From HGM04593 sp045630965 (GTDB lineage: Bacteria > Bacteroidota > Bacteroidia > Bacteroidales > Bacteroidaceae), in NCBI GenBank assembly GCA_045630965.1, contig JAZQTU010000006.1, positions 1 through 64,000 on the forward strand: DNA of 64,000 nucleotides, given 5' to 3'. Shown one piece after another: positions 54,093 through 63,569 of this stretch. The notes below the pieces were generated by a model. It searched no databases and had not been told where the DNA came from. It was given only the letters and a program-made list of their open reading frames with translations. Every line of letters starts with the position of its first letter. Within the stretch, counting starts at the first letter, position 1. The position numbers and the translations under genes were made by a program.

Positions 54093-55997
54093 ATGAATAA
54101 GTTTCTTGATAAACGTGTCAAAGCGGGCACAAACATGCAGGTGCTTCCCGAAAAGAAGAGTTTCGGCGCAGCAAGGGAGTTTCTTGATGAATGTGCCGCC
54201 TGCTGGAATGCTCTTGATGAGGCTCGCCGCAAACTGCGGCGAAGCCTCATGTACAGCTACGGTGACCAATGGGGTGACTATGTCACAGACCCAGACACTC
54301 TTTCTCAGATAACGGAAGGTGAACTGATTAAGAAAAACGGCAAGGTTCCGTTGAAGAACAACATGATAGCCCCGATACTTAGTAATATCGATGGCCAATT
54401 ACGCCAGAATCTCATGCGTCCGGTTTGTGTGGCACGTGACCAGACGGAATCCAAGGTCGGTGAGATGATGTCTGTTGCGATAGAGTATGTCCATGACATC
54501 AATGAACTTGAAGAGTTGGATGCAGACTCAATGCGTATGCTGCTCAATGGCGGCATGATTGCCCAAAGGATAGAATACGGTGTAAATCCTGCAAAGGAAC
54601 GTCGTGATGTGTGGGTGCATGGTGTCAATCCTTCGCGTCTGTTTTTCAATACCAATCTTGAGGATGTACGAATGTGGGATGTGACCTGTATCGGGGAAAT
54701 TTTTGATTTGCCGCTTGATGAGGTCCTTGCACATTTTGGAACAACACCCGAAATGAAAACACTTATTAAGGAGGCGTATGCACATGTCTCATCTTATGCC
54801 GACATCAACCGTGCCGTACAAGGTGACGAGTCGCGTAACCTTACGTTCTATACAGCGTCACGAAAGTCTCTCTGCCGTGTAATTCTCGGTTGGAAACTTG
54901 AATCGCGTGACGCCTACTATTGGAATGACGAGAAGAATGGTACATGGGGGTATTTGCCATATAATGATGAGAGCAAAAAAGAACTTGATGAAGAGAATGA
55001 ACGGCGTAGGCAGGAGAATTCTGGCAAGGGTGACGATGAGTTGTTGCTTGTCGATTACAGTTTTGCAACGGAACGTTACTGGTATTACCGTTATATGACT
55101 CCGTATGGTGACGTGCTTCAGGAAGGACGCAGTCCCTATTGGCATGGAGAACATAACTATGTCCTTCACATGTTTCCACTTGTACAGGGAAAACTGGGCA
55201 ATTTCGTGGAGCAGTTCATTGACCAGCAGCGTGCAATCAACCGCACGGCTACACTTATTGATTTTATTCGCGGTACCTCTTCGAAAGGTGTGCTTGTCGT
55301 TGACGACGATGCCTTTGAAAGCATGTCACGCGAGGATGTCATCGATGAGTATGTACGTTATAACGGCGTGCTTTTTGTCAAGCTCAAGCCGGGGCAGAGC
55401 ATTGATGGTGTTGTGCGTCAGTACAATAGTGGAGCATCGGTTGCCGGTGACTTCGAATTGCTGAACTTGCAGTTACGGTTGATAAATGAGATATCCGGTG
55501 TCAATTCGGCAATGCAGGGGCAGGCTCCAAAGGCTGGTACTCCGGCGTCATTATATGCCCAGCAGATACAGAACTCGTCACTGAACCTTAAAGGGCTGTT
55601 TGACAGTTTCAGAACATTCCGTCGCCGTCGCGATACTAAAGTAATGAAGACGATACAACAGTTCTACACCGAACAGCGTTATATCGATATTGCAGGCACA
55701 CATTATTCTGAAGAGGCAAAATGGTATACCCCTGGAAAGGTACAGAATAGCGAAATTGACATTACCATTTCCGAAGGTTACAATACTCCGGCATACCAGA
55801 TGCTTGCAAATGATTTCCTTATGGAACTGTTCAGGTCGAATGCCGTGGATGTGAAGACAATGCTTGAGAATACTTCATTCCCATTTGCTGCCAAAATCCT
55901 TGAAGCTATAAAACGTAACGAGGAACAGCTAGCCAAAGGTGAACAACTCGAAGGTGTTCCTGAATATTCACAAACAACTCCTATGCCAGCATTGTGA
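54093..55997 (+). CDS. Phage portal protein, P22-like
   Basis: 634 residues. The central part carries portal-type features: QQRAINRTATLIDFIRGTSS (about 370), followed by VVDDDAFESMSREDVIDEYV and NEISGVNSAMQGQAPKAGTP, then SLNLKGLFDSFRTFRRRRDT. These match P22/crAss-type portals, which form the dodecameric DNA-entry ring of the capsid. The frame is full length, and the C-terminus ends in low-complexity PEYSQTTPMPAL. No terminase or capsid gene follows; ligA comes next after ~100 bases. It therefore appears to be an isolated, intact phage gene together with the polyvalent-protein gene. Confidence 0.8.
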   Translation: MNKFLDKRVKAGTNMQVLPEKKSFGAAREFLDECAACWNALDEARRKLRRSLMYSYGDQWGDYVTDPDTLSQITEGELIKKNGKVPLKNNMIAPILSNIDGQLRQNLMRPVCVARDQTESKVGEMMSVAIEYVHDINELEELDADSMRMLLNGGMIAQRIEYGVNPAKERRDVWVHGVNPSRLFFNTNLEDVRMWDVTCIGEIFDLPLDEVLAHFGTTPEMKTLIKEAYAHVSSYADINRAVQGDESRNLTFYTASRKSLCRVILGWKLESRDAYYWNDEKNGTWGYLPYNDESKKELDEENERRRQENSGKGDDELLLVDYSFATERYWYYRYMTPYGDVLQEGRSPYWHGEHNYVLHMFPLVQGKLGNFVEQFIDQQRAINRTATLIDFIRGTSSKGVLVVDDDAFESMSREDVIDEYVRYNGVLFVKLKPGQSIDGVVRQYNSGASVAGDFELLNLQLRLINEISGVNSAMQGQAPKAGTPASLYAQQIQNSSLNLKGLFDSFRTFRRRRDTKVMKTIQQFYTEQRYIDIAGTHYSEEAKWYTPGKVQNSEIDITISEGYNTPAYQMLANDFLMELFRSNAVDVKTMLENTSFPFAAKILEAIKRNEEQLAKGEQLEGVPEYSQTTPMPAL

Positions 55998-56041
55998 AAA
56001 AGAGATATTGATATAAAAAGAATTTTACCAATCTGCCGACA

Positions 56042-56071
56042 TTGATTTTTGCCCATTTGTTTGTATCTTAG
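56042..56071 (+). promoter_or_regulatory. Putative ligA promoter
   Basis: TTG (56042), 19 bases, then TATCTTAG (56064-56071), one mismatch from the -7 consensus; 26 bases before the ATG at 56097. Confidence 0.55.
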
Positions 56072-56096
56072 CAAACTGAAAATTTGTAACAGAAAA

Positions 56097-58094
56097 ATGA
56101 CTCCGAAAGAACGAATACTTCAACTGCGAAAGGAACTGCACGAACATAATCACCGTTATTATGTCCAGAATATGCCGGTAATAAGTGACTTTGAGTTCGA
56201 CGCACTGCTGCGCGAGCTTCAGGAACTTGAAGCAGCAAATCCTGATATGTTCGACCCTGCATCGCCTACAATGCGTGTGGGTTCTGACATTACAAAGGAG
56301 TTCAAGCAGGTAGTACATAAATATCCCATGTTGTCGTTGGGAAACACTTACTCCAAAGAGGAGGTGCGTGACTTCTACGACAGGGTGGTGCGTGCTCTTA
56401 ACGAGGATTTTGAAATATGTTGCGAACTTAAGTTTGACGGAACATCCATTTCGCTCACATACGTTGACGGCAAGCTGGAGCGTGCCGTTACACGTGGCGA
56501 CGGTGAAAAAGGTGATGATGTTACAGCAAATGTAAAGACTATCCGCTCTGTACCTCTTGTTCTTTCGGGTGACGGCTATCCTGCAGAATTCGAGATTCGT
56601 GGAGAGGTTCTCATGCCGTGGAATGTTTTTGAACGCTTGAACGAAGAACGTGCGGCAAATGAGGAGCAACTGTTTGCCAACCCACGTAATGCGGCATCGG
56701 GAACTCTCAAGTTGCAGGACTCTTCGGTTGTTGCAAAGCGAGGCCTTGATGCATATCTCTACTTTATGTTGGGTGAGCAGTTGCCGGCCGGTGGACATTA
56801 TGAGAATTTGCAATGTGCTTCGCAGTGGGGCTTTAAGGTATCATCGTATACGCGTAAATGCAAGACTCTCGATGAGGTCTTCGATTTTATCGACAAAATG
56901 GATGTGGAGCGCAAGAACCTGCCGTTTGCTACCGATGGTATTGTTTTGAAGGTTAACTCATTGCGCCAACAGAAAAATCTTGGCTATACGGCAAAGTCAC
57001 CGCGCTGGGCAATAGCTTATAAGTTCCAGGCTGAACGTGCACTCACACGCTTGAATGAGGTTACATATCAAGTAGGACGTACAGGTGTTGTTACTCCTGT
57101 AGCAAACCTTGACCCGGTGCAGTTGTCGGGAACAGTTGTAAAACGTGCGTCGTTGCATAATGCAGATATAATAGAGAAATTCGACCTGCATATAGGTGAT
57201 ATGGTCTATGTTGAAAAGGGTGGTGAAATTATTCCTAAAATCACAGGTGTGGACGTGGATTCCCGTTTCATGCTCGGCGAAAAGGTTTGCTTTGTAACAA
57301 AATGCCCTGAATGTGGCACTCCTCTTGTACGTAATGAAGGAGAGGCAGCGCATTACTGTCCCAATGATGTGGCTTGTCCGCCGCAGATTAAAGGTAAGAT
57401 AGAGCATTTTGTAACACGTGATGCCATGAATATTGACTCGATAGGCCCGGAAACGATAGAACTGCTCTATAATTATGGTCTTGTCAAGAATATTGCCGAC
57501 CTCTACACTCTCTATCCCGAGGACTTAATGTTCCTTCCCCGAATGGGTATGAAGTCGGCTGACAATATTGTTGCGGGCATGAAGGCATCGTTGCTGGTAC
57601 CTTTTGAGCGTGTGCTGTTTGCTTTGGGAATACGATATGTAGGAGCTACAGTTGCCAAACGTCTGGCACGGGCTTTCAAGAATATCGATAATCTGATGAA
57701 TGCTTCGTTTGAGGAACTTATAGCTGTTGATGAAATAGGCGAGCGTATTGCTACAACTGTAACGGCGTTCTTTGCGAACGAGTGCAACCGCGAGCTTGTT
57801 TCGCGTCTTAAGGAGTACGGTCTCTGTTTCGAGGTTTCCGAGGATGAGGCTCAGCCACAAAGTGATATACTGAAAGGTCAGAGTATAGTAATCAGTGGTG
57901 TATTCACTCATCATTCGCGCGATGAGTACAAGGAGATAATTGAAAAGAACGGTGGAAAGAACGTGGGAAGTGTCAGTAAGTCAACATCCTTCATTCTGGC
58001 CGGTGACAATATGGGACCGAGTAAACTTGAAAAGGCACAGAAACTCGGTGTAAGAATTGTAAGCGAGGACGAATTCCTTGCAATGCTGCAGTAA
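56097..58094 (+). CDS. ligA: NAD-dependent DNA ligase
   Basis: 665 residues from the ATG at 56097 (MTPKERILQLRKEL). An upstream in-frame start would overlap the promoter box. The N-terminal Ia domain carries YYVQNMPVISDFEFDALL. The adenylated Lys is in CELKFDGTSISLTY (about residues 111-124). The OB fold is followed by a Cys4 zinc finger (CPECGTPLVRNEGEAAHYC), then HhH repeats, and a C-terminal BRCT domain (LKGQSIVISGVF, GKNVGSVSKSTSF). It seals nicks in DNA replication and repair using NAD+. The gene is full length and marks the right-hand edge of the phage-like island. A strong terminator follows. Confidence 0.97.
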   Translation: MTPKERILQLRKELHEHNHRYYVQNMPVISDFEFDALLRELQELEAANPDMFDPASPTMRVGSDITKEFKQVVHKYPMLSLGNTYSKEEVRDFYDRVVRALNEDFEICCELKFDGTSISLTYVDGKLERAVTRGDGEKGDDVTANVKTIRSVPLVLSGDGYPAEFEIRGEVLMPWNVFERLNEERAANEEQLFANPRNAASGTLKLQDSSVVAKRGLDAYLYFMLGEQLPAGGHYENLQCASQWGFKVSSYTRKCKTLDEVFDFIDKMDVERKNLPFATDGIVLKVNSLRQQKNLGYTAKSPRWAIAYKFQAERALTRLNEVTYQVGRTGVVTPVANLDPVQLSGTVVKRASLHNADIIEKFDLHIGDMVYVEKGGEIIPKITGVDVDSRFMLGEKVCFVTKCPECGTPLVRNEGEAAHYCPNDVACPPQIKGKIEHFVTRDAMNIDSIGPETIELLYNYGLVKNIADLYTLYPEDLMFLPRMGMKSADNIVAGMKASLLVPFERVLFALGIRYVGATVAKRLARAFKNIDNLMNASFEELIAVDEIGERIATTVTAFFANECNRELVSRLKEYGLCFEVSEDEAQPQSDILKGQSIVISGVFTHHSRDEYKEIIEKNGGKNVGSVSKSTSFILAGDNMGPSKLEKAQKLGVRIVSEDEFLAMLQ

Positions 58095-58099
58095 AATTG

Positions 58100-58151
58100 T
58101 TTCAATAAAATAATGGCGCCGGGGCAACCCGGCGCCATTATTTTATTGAAA
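58100..58151. terminator. Strong bidirectional terminator after ligA
   Basis: A ~21-bp stem (58100-58122 with 58131-58151) with a GC-rich core, A-rich and T-rich ends. It separates ligA from dapA. Confidence 0.9.
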
Positions 58152-58217
58152 TGTTATTTTTTGTTATGTGGCATGTGATTTCTTTAATTATTATATAATA
58201 ATTAGTGAAATTTGATG

Positions 58218-58225
58218 TAATTTTG
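58218..58225 (+). promoter_or_regulatory. dapA -7 box
   Basis: TAATTTTG, exact consensus, 25 bases before the dapA ATG at 58251. Confidence 0.55.
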
Positions 58226-58250
58226 CATTCCTAAAATTTAGAATTGATTT

Positions 58251-59132
58251 ATGATGCGAAAAACATGTAAAGGTATGGGCGTTGCCCTTATCACACCATT
58301 CACAAAAGAGGGCGAAGTTGATTATGCAACACTCGAGAAACTTGTGCAGATGCACTTGGATTGCGGCACTGATTTTCTCTGCGTTCTTGGCACTACTGCC
58401 GAGACTCCAACGTTGACAATTGAAGAAAAACGTGAAATTCGAAAGCGCGTCATAAAACAGGTTGACGGTCGCATGCCTATCATGGTTGGCATTGGCGGCA
58501 ACTGCACACGAGCAGTCGTTGAGGAACTCAAGAATGAGGACTTGACAGGTGTGGATGCAATTCTTTCGGTTGCACCTTATTACAACAAGCCTGTACAGGA
58601 GGGTATATATCAGCATTATAAGGCAGTAGCACAGGCTACAGACCTCCCGATATACATGTACAATGTTCCCGGACGTACCGGTGTGAACATATTGCCTTCA
58701 ACAGTTGTACGTGTTGCAAAGGAATGTCCTAATATTGTCGGTTACAAGGCTGCATCGGGCAATCTTGCTCAAATAAAGGAACTTATCGCTGCAATGCCTG
58801 ACCACTTTGACCTGTTTTCAGGCGATGACTCACTTACAGTAGATATTATGGAAGCCGGTGGAGTAGGTGTTATCTCTGTGTTCGGTAACGCATACCCCAA
58901 AGAGATGATAGAACTTGTAAGAGCAATGCAGGAGGGACGAGTAAGCGATGCACGTAACCAGCACGACAAACTGAATGAATTGTTCCAGCTCATTTTTGTC
59001 GACGGTAATCCTTCGGGTGTAAAGGCGCTGATGAATATTCAGGGACGTGTTGAGAATGTACTACGTCTGCCGCTTGTTCCTGCATGTGATGATACATACA
59101 GCGATTTGGAACAGGCTATAACAATGCTTTGA
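58251..59132 (+). CDS. dapA: 4-Hydroxy-tetrahydrodipicolinate synthase
   Basis: 293 residues, a TIM-barrel aldolase that condenses pyruvate with aspartate-semialdehyde in the lysine/diaminopimelate pathway. The substrate-binding loop is VLGTTAETPTL (about 42-52). The catalytic Tyr is in YMYNVPGRTGVN (about 133-144), and the Schiff-base Lys in NIVGYKAASGNL (about 164). The start at 58251 (or the ATG one codon later) is preceded by a perfect -7 box. The next gene starts 4 bases after the stop, so the two are co-transcribed. Confidence 0.95.
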   Translation: MMRKTCKGMGVALITPFTKEGEVDYATLEKLVQMHLDCGTDFLCVLGTTAETPTLTIEEKREIRKRVIKQVDGRMPIMVGIGGNCTRAVVEELKNEDLTGVDAILSVAPYYNKPVQEGIYQHYKAVAQATDLPIYMYNVPGRTGVNILPSTVVRVAKECPNIVGYKAASGNLAQIKELIAAMPDHFDLFSGDDSLTVDIMEAGGVGVISVFGNAYPKEMIELVRAMQEGRVSDARNQHDKLNELFQLIFVDGNPSGVKALMNIQGRVENVLRLPLVPACDDTYSDLEQAITML

Positions 59133-59136
59133 TGTT

Positions 59137-59919
59137 ATGGAACGGCTTAAGGTTTTGCTTGATGAGAAGGCTGCACAATACAATACACCGGCCTTTATCT
59201 CCAATGACCCTATAAGCTTTCCACATTCATTCACACGTCGTGAGGATATTGAGACTGTAGCCCTTTTGGCTTCGATAATAGCTTGGGGTAACCGCAAGAT
59301 GATACTGCGTAGCGGTAACAGGATGTTCCATGAAATAATGCATTCCGAACCATACGAATTCGTTATGAATGGCGAGTGGGAGAACCTTGATGACGGGGTT
59401 AACATCCACAGGACATTCTTTGTCTCCGATCTTAAATATATCTGTCGCGGTCTACGTTCGATATTTCTACGTTACGGCTCAATGGAGCCTTTGTTTACAG
59501 GTTGTTCCACTTGGGAAGGTATTGAACGCTTGCGTAATGAAATGGCCAATGCTAACGGTGGCGCAACTACAAGACATATAAGCAATCCTGTAAGTGTCAA
59601 AGGTAAGCCCGGGTCGGCCTGTAAGCGAATGCATATGATGTTGCGTTGGCTTTGCCGCAAGGACGGTATAGTTGATTTGGGCATTTGGCAAGCTGTTTCG
59701 CCGTCACAACTTATGATACCAATTGATGTTCATGTAGCCCGCACTGCGCGTATATTGGGGCTTGTAACACGCAAGCAGAACGACCGCCGCACAGTCGAGA
59801 CACTTACAGAACGTCTGAGAGAACTCTCTCCCGAAGATCCTGTACGTTATGACTTTGCCCTCTTTGGAGTGGGAGAAGCTGGCGACAGTTTTATGGAGAA
59901 CTTTATAAATGATAAATAA
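59137..59919 (+). CDS. TIGR02757 family protein
   Basis: 260 residues, soluble, with no signal peptide. It matches the TIGR02757/DUF2400 family by length and by features such as DPISFPHSFTRREDIETVAL near the N-terminus and LASIIAWGNRKMILRSGNRM. The later LGIWQAVSPSQLMIPIDVHV and ARTARILGLVTRK suggest helix-hairpin-helix-like DNA-glycosylase relatives, but catalytic residues cannot be assigned. Function unknown. It is tightly linked to dapA and followed by maeB after 32 bases. Confidence 0.88.
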   Translation: MERLKVLLDEKAAQYNTPAFISNDPISFPHSFTRREDIETVALLASIIAWGNRKMILRSGNRMFHEIMHSEPYEFVMNGEWENLDDGVNIHRTFFVSDLKYICRGLRSIFLRYGSMEPLFTGCSTWEGIERLRNEMANANGGATTRHISNPVSVKGKPGSACKRMHMMLRWLCRKDGIVDLGIWQAVSPSQLMIPIDVHVARTARILGLVTRKQNDRRTVETLTERLRELSPEDPVRYDFALFGVGEAGDSFMENFINDK

Positions 59920-59951
59920 TTGCACCACAACGTGCATAAAACAGAATAAAA

Positions 59952-62228
59952 ATGGCAAAAATACTAAAAGAAGATGCACTGAACTACCATGAGGGGAAAC
60001 GTCCGGGAAAGATAGAGGTAGTTCCTACAAAACCATATTTTACACAGACCGACCTTTCATTGGCTTATTCACCCGGTGTAGCTGAGCCTTGTCTTGAGAT
60101 TCAGAAAGACCCACAGAATGCCTACAAGTACACCGATAAGGGTAACCTTGTTGCTGTTATCTCCAACGGTACTGCTGTGCTTGGCTTGGGTAATATCGGC
60201 GCTGTTGCAGGTAAACCTGTAATGGAGGGAAAAGGATTGCTTTTCAAGATATATGCAGGTATCGACGTTTTCGATATTGAGGTAAACGAAGAGAACCCAG
60301 AAAAGTTCATTGAAGCTGTAAAGGCTATTGCTCCAACCTTTGGTGGTATCAATCTTGAGGATATCAAGGCTCCTGAATGTTTTGAAATTGAGCGTCGTCT
60401 AAAGGAGGAACTCGATATTCCTGTTATGCATGACGACCAGCATGGTACAGCAATCATTTCGGCAGCAGGTCTTTTGAACGCACTTGAAGTGAATGGCAAG
60501 AACATTGCTGATGTCAAGGTTGTTGTCAACGGTGCAGGTGCTGCAGCAATCTCATGTACAAAACTGTATATAGCCCTTGGCGTCAAGAAAGAGAATGTTG
60601 TTATGCTCGATAGCCGTGGAGTTATCAGTACATCACGTGGCAACCTGACTCCCGAAAAACTGGAGTTTGCTACCGAACGTACCGATATCGCAACTCTTGC
60701 TGACGCAATAAAGGATGCCGATGTCTTCCTTGGTCTTTCAAAGGGTAATGTCCTTTCAAAGGATATGGTCCGTTCAATGGCAAAGGATCCGATAGTATTC
60801 GCTCTCGCAAACCCGGAACCGGAAATTACTTACGAGGATGCAATGGAGAGCCGTCCCGACGTACTTATGAGTACAGGACGAAGTGACTATCCTAACCAGA
60901 TAAACAACGTAATTGGCTTCCCTTACATATTCCGTGGTGCTCTTGACGTTGCAGCTACAGCTATCAATGAGGAGATGAAGCTTGCTGCAGTGCATGCCAT
61001 TGCCGACCTTGCGAAACAGCCTGTTCCTGAAATCGTCAATAAGGTATATAAGGTAAGACACTTGACATTCGGACGAGACTATTTTATTCCGAAACCGGTA
61101 GATCCACGTCTGCTTGTAGAGGTATCTACAGCTGTTGCAAAGGCTGCAATCGAGAGTGGAGTTGCACGCAAGACCATTACCGATTGGGAAAAGTATAAAG
61201 AGCATCTTCTTGAATTCATGGGACGTGAGTCAAAACTCACTCAGCAGTTACATGACATGGCGCGTACCGAAACACAGCGAGTTGTGTTTGCCGAAGGCGC
61301 TCATCCTTCAATGATGAAGGCTGCCGTACAGGCAAAAGAGGAGGGTATATGCCAGCCGATACTTTTAGGTAACGACGAGATTATCTCAAAACTTGCAAGC
61401 GAACTTGGTTTGAGCCTTGAAGGCATTGAGGTTGTAAACCTTCGTCATCCAAGTGAGCGCGAACGTCGTGAACGTTACGCAAAAATACTTGCTGACAAAC
61501 GCCAGCGCGAAGGATATACAATAGAGGAGGCGAATGACAAGATGTTCGAACGCAACTATTTTGGTATGATGATGGTTGAGACCGGTGATGCCGATGCATT
61601 CATAACAGGTCTTTACACCAAGTATTCAAACACTATCAAGGTTGCCAAAGAGGTTATCGGTATGCAGGAGGGATACAGTACCTTCGGTACAATGCATATT
61701 CTCAACTCAAAGAAAGGAACATACTTTGTTGCCGATACACTTATCAACCGTGCTCCGGAGACATCTACTCTGATAGATATTGCACGTCTGGCCGAAAAGT
61801 CTGTACGTTTCTTTAATCACGAGCCTGTTATGGCAATGGTGTCATACTCAAACTTCGGAACAGACCAGGGTGGTAGTGCCGAAAGAGTACGTCAAGCAGT
61901 GTCACATATTCACAAGAATTATCCCGAATGGAAACTTGACGGTGAAATGCAGGTCAACGTTGCAATGAACAGCGAACTGCGTGACAAGAAGTATCCGTTT
62001 ACCAAATTGTTCGGTAAGGAAGTCAACACATTGGTGTTCCCTAACCTCAATTCGGCAAGTTCTTCATACAAGATGTTGCAGGCACTATATCCTGACACCG
62101 AAATTATTGGACCTATCCAGATGGGATTGAACAAGCCTATCCACTTCATTGATTTTGAAAGCTCTGTACAGGAAATCCTGAATGTTACAGCTGTTGCTGC
62201 AATCGACGCAATGGTGAATAAGAAGTAA
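59952..62228 (+). CDS. maeB: NADP-dependent malic enzyme fused to phosphotransacetylase-like domain
   Basis: 758 residues in the MaeB architecture. The malic-enzyme half (1-430) carries TDLSLAYSPGVAEPCLEI, the metal/substrate site IPVMHDDQHGTAIISAAGL (about 157-175) and the Rossmann VVVNGAGAAAISCTKLY. The C-terminal half (430-758) is a phosphotransacetylase-like domain (VVFAEGAHPSMMKAAVQA, and the later NFGTDQGGSAERVRQA), thought to regulate the enzyme allosterically by acetyl-CoA. It decarboxylates malate to pyruvate with NADPH production, linking the fumarate/succinate branch to pyruvate. The stop is followed by a strong hairpin. Confidence 0.95.
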   Translation: MAKILKEDALNYHEGKRPGKIEVVPTKPYFTQTDLSLAYSPGVAEPCLEIQKDPQNAYKYTDKGNLVAVISNGTAVLGLGNIGAVAGKPVMEGKGLLFKIYAGIDVFDIEVNEENPEKFIEAVKAIAPTFGGINLEDIKAPECFEIERRLKEELDIPVMHDDQHGTAIISAAGLLNALEVNGKNIADVKVVVNGAGAAAISCTKLYIALGVKKENVVMLDSRGVISTSRGNLTPEKLEFATERTDIATLADAIKDADVFLGLSKGNVLSKDMVRSMAKDPIVFALANPEPEITYEDAMESRPDVLMSTGRSDYPNQINNVIGFPYIFRGALDVAATAINEEMKLAAVHAIADLAKQPVPEIVNKVYKVRHLTFGRDYFIPKPVDPRLLVEVSTAVAKAAIESGVARKTITDWEKYKEHLLEFMGRESKLTQQLHDMARTETQRVVFAEGAHPSMMKAAVQAKEEGICQPILLGNDEIISKLASELGLSLEGIEVVNLRHPSERERRERYAKILADKRQREGYTIEEANDKMFERNYFGMMMVETGDADAFITGLYTKYSNTIKVAKEVIGMQEGYSTFGTMHILNSKKGTYFVADTLINRAPETSTLIDIARLAEKSVRFFNHEPVMAMVSYSNFGTDQGGSAERVRQAVSHIHKNYPEWKLDGEMQVNVAMNSELRDKKYPFTKLFGKEVNTLVFPNLNSASSSYKMLQALYPDTEIIGPIQMGLNKPIHFIDFESSVQEILNVTAVAAIDAMVNKK

Positions 62229-62246
62229 AACGAGATATTTTTCTAC

Positions 62247-62290
62247 AAAATGAACACTCCTGCAACTTAGTTGCAGGAGTGTTCATTTTA
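62247..62290. terminator. Bidirectional terminator between maeB and the MBL gene
   Basis: A perfect 20-bp stem (62247-62266 with 62270-62289). It overlaps the stop codon of the convergent MBL gene, so it ends both transcripts. Confidence 0.9.
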
Positions 62291-62926
62291 TCTTACATAC
62301 ATGTTGTATTTCTTTTCGAATCCTATGGTCGTCTTTTCGCTGTGACCTGGATAGACGACTGTGTCATCGGGTAGGGCGAAGAGTCTCTCTCTTATCGCTG
62401 TTATAAGTTCCATGTGGTTGGAGTCGGGGAAGTCTGTACGTCCTATGCTTTGACAAAAGAGTGCGTCGCCGGTGAACAGTACCTTATGCTCTGGTATGTG
62501 ATATGCGAGGCTGCCTGGAGAATGCCCGGGAACAGCTATTACATCTATCTGTTGGTTTCCGAAGGTGATTTTATCACCATTTTCAAGAATACGCCCCAAA
62601 GCAGGTATTTTTTCATCATATCTTATGCCGAATCTTGCAACGCGTTCGCTAATGCTTTCTGCCCAGCTCCAGTCCTTGTCGCTTGCCTCTGCTTTTACGC
62701 CGAATGTCTCCTCAATATATGCGTTGCCGAATATGTGGTCAAAATGCAGGTGGGTGTTGAGGTAATGCTTTATTGCCAGTCCCTGACTCTGTACGAACAG
62801 TCTTATGCGCTCGCGTTCTTGGGGCATCCATGCTCCACAGTCGATAAGCACGGCTTCGTTGGTGTCGTCCCACAGAAGATAGCAATTGACCTCGATAGGG
62901 TTTACAACAAATGTCTTTATTTGCAT
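62288..62926 (-). CDS. MBL-fold hydrolase, glyoxalase II-like
   Basis: 212 residues from the ATG at 62926 (MQIKTFVVNPIEVNCYLL). An upstream in-frame start would run back into rsmG. The metal-binding motif is HLHFDHIFGNAYI (HxHxDH type, about 59-71). A further ligand motif is VIAVPGHSPGSLAYH, and the C-terminal PGHSEKTTIGFEKKY is typical of the glyoxalase II/ETHE1-like branch. The substrate is unknown. It starts 23 bases downstream of the rsmG stop and is probably co-transcribed with it. Confidence 0.88.
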   Translation of the reverse strand: MQIKTFVVNPIEVNCYLLWDDTNEAVLIDCGAWMPQERERIRLFVQSQGLAIKHYLNTHLHFDHIFGNAYIEETFGVKAEASDKDWSWAESISERVARFGIRYDEKIPALGRILENGDKITFGNQQIDVIAVPGHSPGSLAYHIPEHKVLFTGDALFCQSIGRTDFPDSNHMELITAIRERLFALPDDTVVYPGHSEKTTIGFEKKYNMYVR

Positions 62927-62948
62927 GGCTTGTGGTCTGCTGTATTTA

Positions 62949-63569
62949 TTATATCTGTACGTAGACAACCTTTTTGTCTTTGAAGTACTCTTCACTGAAC
63001 CAGTTGCCGACTTCGATGATTTCGCTGCAGTTCTTGAATGCTCTGGTCTCTGCTGTCATGTCACCGCCTTTTAGGCATATGATTCCGTTGGGTAGTACGT
63101 TGTTCTGCTCCTTTGCTATGTTCTTACGGCATATCTTTACAAGGTCGGGCAACTGCATCACGGCACGGCTTACAACGAAACTGTATTTGTCCTTGATCTC
63201 TTCGGCGCGGCTATGGCTTGTCTTTACATTAGTAAGCCCAATGCTCTGTGCTATCTCTGCTGCAACACGTACCTTCTTTCCAATGCTGTCGACAAGGTGA
63301 AAATCAACGTCTGGGAACATTATGGCAAGTGGTATGCCTGGGAAACCGCCTCCACATCCCATGTCCATAATCTTTGTACCGGGCTTGAATGTAATGTATT
63401 TCGCAATGGCGAGCGAATGCAGTACATGGTGCAGGTAAAGATTCTCGATATCTTTGCGCGAAATGACATTTATCTTGCTGTTCCAGTCGTAATAAAGGTC
63501 GTATAGCGCTGTAAACTGCTCTTCTTGTCTCTCGCTCAGGTTGGGGAAGTATTTTTTTATCGTCTCCAT
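62949..63569 (-). CDS. rsmG: 16S rRNA (guanine-N7) methyltransferase
   Basis: 206 residues, RsmG/GidB type. The SAM-binding motif is KIMDMGCGGGFPGIPLAIMF (about residues 65-84). HLVDSIGKKVRVAAEIA follows, and then RAEEIKDKYSFVVSRAV. The N-terminus LSERQEEQFTALYDLYYDWN is typical. It modifies G527 of 16S rRNA (E. coli numbering). Its ATG overlaps the stop of the upstream DUF3298 gene by one base, so translation is coupled. Confidence 0.95.
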   Translation of the reverse strand: METIKKYFPNLSERQEEQFTALYDLYYDWNSKINVISRKDIENLYLHHVLHSLAIAKYITFKPGTKIMDMGCGGGFPGIPLAIMFPDVDFHLVDSIGKKVRVAAEIAQSIGLTNVKTSHSRAEEIKDKYSFVVSRAVMQLPDLVKICRKNIAKEQNNVLPNGIICLKGGDMTAETRAFKNCSEIIEVGNWFSEEYFKDKKVVYVQI

